This document shows positions 19,920-24,501 of a stretch of DNA of 24,501 nt, piece after piece. Source of the stretch: a virus. A program made the position numbers and the translations under genes. Positions within the stretch are counted from its first letter, which is position 1, and each line of letters opens with the position of its first letter. Where the stretch lies: positions 1-24,501 of IMG/VR virus record IMGVR_UViG_3300024518_002607. One strand, given 5' to 3'. The notes beneath the pieces were generated by a model. That model did no database searches. It had not been told where the DNA came from and saw nothing but the letters and a program-made list of their open reading frames with translations.

Positions 19920-21353
19920 TCAGGGCCTTTTGTCGGTGAGCTCGAGAACCAGGTCGGCAAATACTCGCTGGTAATCTAATCGGCGCACAGGCTGCCCTAG
20001 CATTAGCGCGCCGATGGTAAAATCGACGGGGCCGGCCCGTTTGTACGGCTCGAACAGGGCGGGCAGGTCATCCTCGGCGACCAGGTGCCCGCACTCGGCG
20101 GCCGCCTGGCGGGGGGTGACGAGCTGATAGAATTCGCGCCCGTAGAACAGGGCGACGCCGGCCGATAGCTCGGCGACCTCGAGGCCGCCCGTGCACCTGG
20201 CGACCGCCTCGGCGTAGTCGGCGCGACCCAGGTCGAGCCGTCGGCGGAAATCGCCAGAGTAGAGCCCGACCAGGCGGGCGACCGCCTGGTCGCGGTCGAG
20301 CGACTTGACGCCCTCGTCGTCGATCACGTTAAGGCGGCCGGCGAGCAGTCGCTTGACGTCGTTTGGGGCGTCGATCAGGCCGCCCGTCGGCCCGTGACAA
20401 CGCACGCACCCGATCGCCGGTTGTAGGCGGGCCGAAAACGGCGCGGGGACGCGGTGATCGCGGGCGACGTCGTCGGGCACACTATCGACCAGCGCACCCC
20501 GATCGTCGAACAGGGCGAACGCGTGCAGGCCGTTCGGCATTTCCGCGATCACCTCGCGGGCCGCGTCGTCGAACGCGAGCAGGTTGTAGAACGGGTGTTG
20601 ATCGACGTCGAGGTCGTCGTCGCGTATGTCGCGCGTAATCCACACGGCGCCCGTATTGTGCCGGCCGACGAGGCCCTGATAGCGGTCGACGCGGCGGGGC
20701 TTGCCGGTCACGCCCGAGAGCAGGATCGCGACCCGTTGATCGCCGTCGAGGCGTTTGGCGAGTTGCTCGTCGAGGCCGAATTGAGAGAAAAACGCGACCT
20801 GCGCACTCGCGCCGCCCGCCGGCGTGCGGGCAATTCCTCGCAACGCATAATAGACGCCGCCGTCGAGGGTCGTGAGGGCCTTCACGACGAACCAGTCGGC
20901 CCGATAGATCCCGCCCGACGAACCCGTGACCTCGAGCAGCTTGAGGGCGGCCGCCTGGTCGAGGTGCGGGCCGAGCAGGGCGGCGCCGACGCCGGGAACG
21001 TGATAGTACGGATCGAGGGCCGCGAGCGAGTCGAACACGGCGAGCACCCGTTCGCGGGCCTTGAGCTCGGGCACCAGGCGAGCGAAGTCGAGGCGCACCA
21101 GGCGGCCGCCGGCGGTGCGTTCGATCGGCACAATGTAGCCGGCCGTCGAGATCGCCGCGTTGACCGCGTAGTCGACGACGGCCGCCTCGAGTTCGTTCCA
21201 CCAGGGCGAGGGCGAGAGGTAGCGCACGTCGCGGGCGACCGTCGGGTCGAGTTGCAACGCGTCGGCGAGCGCCTCGACGACGAACTCGCGCGGCGTCGCG
21301 ACACGCTCGGCGGCGGGAAAGGCGAGCACGAGGGCGAGGGCGATCGGGATCAT
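19920..21353 (-). CDS. Large exported CxxCH (c-type heme) protein
   Basis: This 477-residue protein starts at ATG 21353 (MIPIALALVLAFPAAERVA), a signal peptide, eight bases after the metalloprotease stop. An open frame continues upstream to 22097 but overlaps the metalloprotease gene and is Arg/Pro shadow. The N-terminal 300 residues are an unrecognised alpha/beta region (FVVEALADALQLDPTVARDV, DQHPFYNLLAFDDAAREVIA). It then carries IGCVRCHGPTGGLI (Cys316, Cys319, His320), a c-type heme motif whose context, 'VPDDVARDH...LQPAIGCVRCHG', resembles planctomycete exported heme proteins. Two later cysteines (387, 421) are unpaired by motif. The predicted location is the periplasm. No reaction can be assigned. 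Confidence 0.75.
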   Translation of the reverse strand: MIPIALALVLAFPAAERVATPREFVVEALADALQLDPTVARDVRYLSPSPWWNELEAAVVDYAVNAAISTAGYIVPIERTAGGRLVRLDFARLVPELKARERVLAVFDSLAALDPYYHVPGVGAALLGPHLDQAAALKLLEVTGSSGGIYRADWFVVKALTTLDGGVYYALRGIARTPAGGASAQVAFFSQFGLDEQLAKRLDGDQRVAILLSGVTGKPRRVDRYQGLVGRHNTGAVWITRDIRDDDLDVDQHPFYNLLAFDDAAREVIAEMPNGLHAFALFDDRGALVDSVPDDVARDHRVPAPFSARLQPAIGCVRCHGPTGGLIDAPNDVKRLLAGRLNVIDDEGVKSLDRDQAVARLVGLYSGDFRRRLDLGRADYAEAVARCTGGLEVAELSAGVALFYGREFYQLVTPRQAAAECGHLVAEDDLPALFEPYKRAGPVDFTIGALMLGQPVRRLDYQRVFADLVLELTDKRP

Positions 21354-21361
21354 GTGCGGGA

Positions 21362-22159
21362 TCAGTTCGGCACGCGGGCGATCGTGCCCGCGAAACGGTT
21401 GCCCGCCTGGTCGTGCACCTCGACCGACAGGTCGGCGGCGGCGGGGTCGGGGTCGGGTTCGGCCGGGCGGCCGTAGCGTTTGACGGCGGCCTTCTTGTCG
21501 GGCGCGATCGGGTCGGGCGTCGTCGGGTCGTACGTCGGCGCCATCAGCGCGCGGCCGGGCAGGTGCGGTAATCCGATCGCGTGCCCGTCCTCGTGTTTTG
21601 CGACGATCAGTAGGTCGATCTGACCGGGTCGGGCGTCGCCGATCACGAACCGCTCGGCCGCGTCGTAGCGCTGCGCGAGCCGATCGTCGCGGCCCGAACA
21701 GGGGAGTTCTGACCAGGCGAGCGTTCCGTTCGGCCCGTCGATCCGCCCGGCCGCGTGCGTGATGTCGGCCGTGCGGTCGTTCGTCGTGTAGGCGAACCGC
21801 AAGTCGCACACGCTCGACCAGGCGGCCCAGGCGGCGACGTGCACGTCGACCAGGTCGGCCAGGCCGATGTTCGGCAACGCGTCGACGACGGCGAACGTCA
21901 GCTCGCGTTTTTTCCACTTGCAAATGCGCGAGCGTTGAGCGACTCGATCGGGGTGCGCGCAGAATCGCGGCGCGGTGAGCGTGCGGGCCGTTTGCGGGCC
22001 GACCCATCCGTCGGGCTTGAGCCCGTGCCAATTCTGGAAACGGCCGAGCAGCGTCACGAGGGCGCCGCCCTCGACGCGGGCGCCAGGGTCGAGCCATCCG
22101 GTGCGGGTGAGCTGCGCGACGATCTCGTCGACGGTCAAGGTATGTTCGGGCACACTCAT
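21362..22159 (-). CDS. PG-binding/matrixin-like zinc metalloprotease, candidate endolysin
   Basis: This 265-residue protein starts at ATG 22159, overlapping the holin stop as ATGA. Residues about 5-65 form a peptidoglycan-binding type 1 domain (LLGRFQNWHGLKPDGWVGPQ). Residues 64-71 read PRFCAHPD, close to the MMP cysteine-switch PRCGxPD (Cys67). The catalytic domain follows: LTFAVVDALPNIG, TADITHAAGRIDGPNGTLAW, then HEDGHAIGLPH (His189, Glu190, His193, His199), the metzincin zinc site, and the Met-turn ALMAPTY (Met206). There is no signal peptide, as expected for an enzyme released by a holin. Matrixins are proteases, so a cell-wall substrate is inferred from the PG-binding domain and from position. 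Confidence 0.85.
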   Translation of the reverse strand: MSVPEHTLTVDEIVAQLTRTGWLDPGARVEGGALVTLLGRFQNWHGLKPDGWVGPQTARTLTAPRFCAHPDRVAQRSRICKWKKRELTFAVVDALPNIGLADLVDVHVAAWAAWSSVCDLRFAYTTNDRTADITHAAGRIDGPNGTLAWSELPCSGRDDRLAQRYDAAERFVIGDARPGQIDLLIVAKHEDGHAIGLPHLPGRALMAPTYDPTTPDPIAPDKKAAVKRYGRPAEPDPDPAAADLSVEVHDQAGNRFAGTIARVPN

Positions 22160-22383
22160 AGCTGATCCGATCGCGGGTTCGGTTGCTCGCGTTTGAACAT
22201 AGCGACGAGGGCGAGGATCGCGGCGACAGCGTTCGCGGCGTGCGTGATCGCGTCGACGCCGAGGTCGAACTGCTTGCCGGTGACGCCGACGAGCATCGCG
22301 AGCGCCGCCAGGCCGGCGAACGTCGAGGGCTCGCGCAGTCGATCGAGCAGGGTGCGCCAGGTCGAGGTGAGTGCGTTGACCAT
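22156..22383 (-). CDS. Holin candidate
   Basis: This 75-residue protein has ATG 22383 with CGAAAGG seven bases upstream (22391-22397). It has a charged N-terminal helix, two hydrophobic segments (STFAGLAALAMLVGVTG at about 20-36 and ITHAANAVAAILALVAMF at about 46-63) separated by a short polar turn, and a basic/polar tail (KREQPNPRSDQL). Size, two-helix layout and charged tail fit class II-type holins, which accumulate in the inner membrane and open it at lysis. The immediate coupling to the metalloprotease gene supports this. Confidence 0.75.
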   Translation of the reverse strand: MVNALTSTWRTLLDRLREPSTFAGLAALAMLVGVTGKQFDLGVDAITHAANAVAAILALVAMFKREQPNPRSDQL

Positions 22384-22417
22384 AGGGGGGCCTTTCGGGT
22401 GCGGGGGTGCTTATTAG

Positions 22418-23188
22418 TTAGTCTGCAGGGGTCGCCAGGCGGCGGCGGCGCATGACCTGGCGGCCGAGATCGCGGTGCGCCCGCGTGAGGATCTGCGATA
22501 CTCGCGCAGGGTCGACGCCGATGATCGCGGCGAGTTCGACTTGCGTGTGTCCGCCGAGCGAGTAGAGCACGACAAGCAGGCGATCCTCGAACCCGATCCC
22601 GCGTGACAAGTCGACGACGTCGGCGAATTGCTCGCGGCGCGTCATCGTGGGGCAGGGTCGTGCGGCGACCAGGTTGTCGAGATCGCCCTCGACGAACTCG
22701 ACGGTCGGCGAGCCGCCCCTCGCGGGCGCATCCTTGATCGCGTCGGCGCCGATCGAGGTCAGTAGCACCTCGTGCGACCAGCCGAGGCGGTCGATCACCT
22801 CGTCGTCGGTCGCCGGCCGCCCGAGTTCGATCATCAGTTCGACCTCGGCGCCCGCCCGGTCGGTCGAGTGAGTGCGCAGCGTGCGGCCGCGAGGGTCGGC
22901 CCGGCGTAGCTCGTCGAGCATCGCGCCGCGAACCCGCTTGACGGCGAACCTAATAAACGGCGTTTTTCTCTCGGGGTCGTATCGTTCGACAGCGCGCAGC
23001 AGGCCGAGGGCGCCCGCCTGCTCGAGGTCGTCGCGCGGGTGCGGCGTCTTGATCGCGTAGTGATCGGCCAGGCGGTCGACAATCGGCAGGAATCGCTCGA
23101 CCAGTTCGTTGCGCACATCCAGCGACGGCCGCGCCTGGTAATCGCGAAACTTTTGCCGGGGCGTTTGTAGCGCGAGAGGTATTGTCAC
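22418..23188 (-). CDS. Sigma-70 family RNA polymerase sigma factor
   Basis: This 256-residue protein starts at GTG 23188, overlapping the upstream stop as GTGA. Region 2 spans about 26-98: ELVERFLPIVDRLADHYAI, the core-binding and -10 segment DDLEQAGALGLLRAVERYDP, and FIRFAVKRVRGAMLDELRR. Region 3 follows (ELGRPATDDEVIDRLGW), then region 4 at about 185-250 with the HTH TQVELAAIIGVDPARVSQIL. The layout is that of FliA/SigF-type group 3 factors. In phage operons such factors can redirect RNA polymerase to late promoters. It precedes the lysis and head genes here, but I could not identify its target promoter. Confidence 0.9.
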   Translation of the reverse strand: MTIPLALQTPRQKFRDYQARPSLDVRNELVERFLPIVDRLADHYAIKTPHPRDDLEQAGALGLLRAVERYDPERKTPFIRFAVKRVRGAMLDELRRADPRGRTLRTHSTDRAGAEVELMIELGRPATDDEVIDRLGWSHEVLLTSIGADAIKDAPARGGSPTVEFVEGDLDNLVAARPCPTMTRREQFADVVDLSRGIGFEDRLLVVLYSLGGHTQVELAAIIGVDPARVSQILTRAHRDLGRQVMRRRRLATPAD

Positions 23189-23481
23189 TTTTTACCCCGC
23201 CAGAACAGTCGCCGCACGAATGCCGCTACCCAGGCCGCCGGCCGGCCCGGCCTGGTCGCAAGTGCGCGCGCTCGATACGCGGCCGCCCGGCGGGCGTGCC
23301 GTAATCCGATCAGCCGGCCCTGCAGGACGAACACTTGCGTCACGCCAGGCGTGTCCGAATTGCGTGCCGAGCGGGCCGCGCGGGCCGCGTCGGCGAGCAC
23401 CTCGTCGGGCGTCACCTCTTGCCCGACCTGGTGCAGCTCGAGGGCGATCGCCCTCGCGAGGTGTTCGGTCGCGATCATCAC
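23185..23481 (-). CDS. Hypothetical protein
   Basis: This 98-residue protein starts at GTG 23481 (GTGA overlap) or at the next codon, ATG 23478. The N-terminus is helical and acidic (ATEHLARAIALELHQVGQEV then TPDEVLADAARAARSA). The C-terminal half becomes strongly basic (RLIGLRHARRAAAYRARALA, ending FVRRLFWRGKK). I recognise no family. A small nucleic-acid-binding regulator is possible because it lies directly upstream of the sigma factor. The evidence is only charge and position. Confidence 0.65.
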   Translation of the reverse strand: MMIATEHLARAIALELHQVGQEVTPDEVLADAARAARSARNSDTPGVTQVFVLQGRLIGLRHARRAAAYRARALATRPGRPAAWVAAFVRRLFWRGKK

Positions 23482-23879
23482 GGCGTCGCCTCATTTTCGA
23501 GGCCGAGCATTTTCTGCGCGTCGCCGAGCGTGCGGGCGAGGCCCGGCTTGCCGATCGCCTGGCACACGTCGAGCAGCACGAGTTCGAGGGTCGCGACCCG
23601 ATCGGCGAGTTCGTCACGGCTCGCCGAGCGCTTGCCCTCGAGCTTGATCTTGAGGGCGCCCAGCGCGGCCGCGAGGTGGTTGTCGTTGAACTTGTCGAGC
23701 TCGGTGAGCTTTTGGTATCGACGCACCAGGGCGACACGCGTCGGCCGCGTGCGCTTAATCCACTCGCGATCTTTTTCGAGTTGTTGCCACACGGCGAACT
23801 TTTCGCAATCAGTTAGCACGACACGCGTGCGGGTGCCGGCCGCCGATCCGTTGCTCGTGTTCGTTGTCGTTGCGTTCAT
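23478..23879 (-). CDS. Hypothetical protein
   Basis: This 133-residue protein has ATG 23879 with CGAAAGG eight bases upstream (23888-23894). After a low-complexity N-terminus (NATTTNTSNGSAAG) comes a charged helical region (CEKFAVWQQLEKDREWIKRT), a central helix FNDNHLAAALGALKIKLEGK and a C-terminal helix (ELADRVATLELVLLDVCQAI). There are no membrane segments or enzyme motifs. The family is not recognised. It is the first gene here with a clean ribosome binding site after a 30-base gap. Confidence 0.7.
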   Translation of the reverse strand: MNATTTNTSNGSAAGTRTRVVLTDCEKFAVWQQLEKDREWIKRTRPTRVALVRRYQKLTELDKFNDNHLAAALGALKIKLEGKRSASRDELADRVATLELVLLDVCQAIGKPGLARTLGDAQKMLGLENEATP

Positions 23880-23909
23880 AGTGTTTGCCTTTCGTCGCAG
23901 GGGGTCACG

Positions 23910-24501
23910 TTACGGGGTGAGAGGGTGATCGGGTGCCGCCAGGTGTTCGAGCAGGGCGTCGCGCAGCACTTGCCGAGGGCGGCCGTCGGCGTGCACCTGG
24001 CGACGCCAGGCGGTCGCCTCGACGCCGAACGCCTGGTCGACCAGGTCGAGCAGCTCGAGGCGGTCGAGGGCGTCGAGGGCCGGGCCGTGCACGAGCTCGA
24101 GTTCGATCAGGTGCGCTTGCTCGATCGCGCACGCCTGGCGATCGCGGGCGAACGCCTCGGCCTCGCGCACCCGCTCGCGGCGGTCGCTCGTGAGGCGGGC
24201 GGCCGCCAGCGCCTCGGGGTCGGCGGCCGGCCAGGTCGACACGTCGCGGGGGTTCGTATCGGGGTGTGCGCCCTTAATCCGCAAATAGAGGGCACCAGGC
24301 CCCCACGCGGGCCGCCGCTCGTCGTAGAACGATACCAAGGCCGCGACGTGTTCGGGCGTCACCTCGGCCCGCCTGGCGGCCTCGACGCACGCGTCGGCCG
24401 CCGCGATCCCGTGCCCTCGCAAAATATCCCCCACGCCCGCCCAGGTTGGGGGGGGATTTTTAAAGGGATCTTTAAAGGGATTATATTCCTTATAGGGGGT
24501 G
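23910..24501 (-). CDS. Hypothetical protein, probably 5'-truncated by the window edge
   Basis: A GTG at 24434 could start a 174-residue protein, but no Shine-Dalgarno site precedes it, and the frame stays open for 22 more codons to the right edge. These read YKEYNPFKDPFKNPPPTWAG, a Pro/Lys/Phe repeat like the linkers of phage replication proteins. The C-terminal part has helical segments (AADACVEAARRAEVTPEHVA, RPAWGPGALYLRIKG) and an acidic end. The text 'RPAWGPGALY' resembles C-terminal domains of phage replisome-organiser-type proteins. I cannot confirm this. The alternative is a GTG start with the promoter at the edge. Confidence 0.6.
   Translation of the reverse strand, partial: TPYKEYNPFKDPFKNPPPTWAGVGDILRGHGIAAADACVEAARRAEVTPEHVAALVSFYDERRPAWGPGALYLRIKGAHPDTNPRDVSTWPAADPEALAAARLTSDRRERVREAEAFARDRQACAIEQAHLIELELVHGPALDALDRLELLDLVDQAFGVEATAWRRQVHADGRPRQVLRDALLEHLAAPDHPLTP
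24459..24481 (-). repeat. Two direct repeats TTTAAAGGGAT, 12-base period
   Basis: TTTAAAGGGAT occurs at 24459-24469 and 24471-24481. In the open minus frame the units encode NPFK and DPFK, so the period is four codons. The stretch is AT-rich against the GC-rich background. Confidence 0.6.
24480..24485 (-). promoter_or_regulatory. Promoter -10-like TATAAT
   Basis: The minus strand reads TATAAT here within an AT-rich patch, 46 bases before the GTG at 24434. The matching -35 position would lie at or beyond the window edge, so the site cannot be tested here. The same bases are open in the coding frame, so it may be chance. Confidence 0.25.

Noticed and set aside
19916-19960. Longer N-terminus for the CAACH protein
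   Set aside because: It would overlap the previous gene, whereas the ATG at 19915 begins directly with a signal peptide.
21354-22097. Upstream extension of the CVRCH protein to a 725-residue frame
   Set aside because: The extra part overlaps the metalloprotease gene and is Arg-rich low-complexity shadow; a signal peptide starts cleanly at 21353.
1-24501. tRNA, integrase, transposase or attachment site
   Set aside because: None recognised on either strand; no such gene or cloverleaf-like segment was seen by eye.

Overview
The window is one tightly packed, co-directional gene cluster of a GC-rich tailed phage or prophage. Every supported gene lies on the minus strand, so transcription runs from the right edge (24501) to the left edge (1). 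Many junctions are ATGA or GTGA overlaps, and no intergenic stretch exceeds about 120 bases. I see no tRNA, rRNA, CRISPR array, insertion sequence or integrase, so I cannot tell an integrated prophage from a free phage. The host is not shown directly. Secreted CxxCH cytochrome-like proteins of a type common in Planctomycetota, planctomycete-style beta-helix proteins and Shine-Dalgarno sites that use the 5' GAAAGG part of the consensus suggest a planctomycete-like host. This is an inference.

Right part (about 24501-22418): the end of a gene that probably continues beyond the window, two small unknown genes and a sigma-70 family factor. Next comes an accessory block (22383-18458): a two-helix holin candidate, a PG-binding/matrixin-like zinc metalloprotease with an MMP-style cysteine-switch motif (candidate lysis enzyme), two exported proteins each with one c-type heme motif (CVRCH, CAACH), a small exported cationic protein built of DFRGR repeats, and a staphylococcal-nuclease-like enzyme. 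Then follow a small beta-rich virion protein and two genes of clearly lower GC, including a right-handed beta-helix protein (18461-16668).

Middle part (16671-7366): DNA packaging and head genes in lambda-like order. These are a small unknown, terminase small subunit, GpA-type terminase large subunit, a zinc-ribbon protein, a DUF1064-like nuclease, a gpW-like joining protein, a lambda-type portal, a ClpP-type prohead protease with a nested scaffold start, a putative decoration protein with a hydrophobic N-terminus, a Mu gpT-like major capsid protein and a helix-hairpin-helix protein. Terminator-like hairpins lie just after the capsid gene and after the next gene.

Left part (7297-1): connector and tail genes. 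These are two connector/completion proteins, a tail tube protein, a pair of tail assembly chaperones apparently joined by a -1 frameshift, a gp10-like protein, a tape measure of 575 residues (siphovirus-like tail), and a run of tail-tip or accessory proteins ending in a gene cut by the window edge.

Together this is a complete late module for packaging, head, siphovirus tail and lysis. Its most unusual part is the holin, matrixin, two-cytochrome and cationic-repeat block. Functions there are inferred from motifs and position only.
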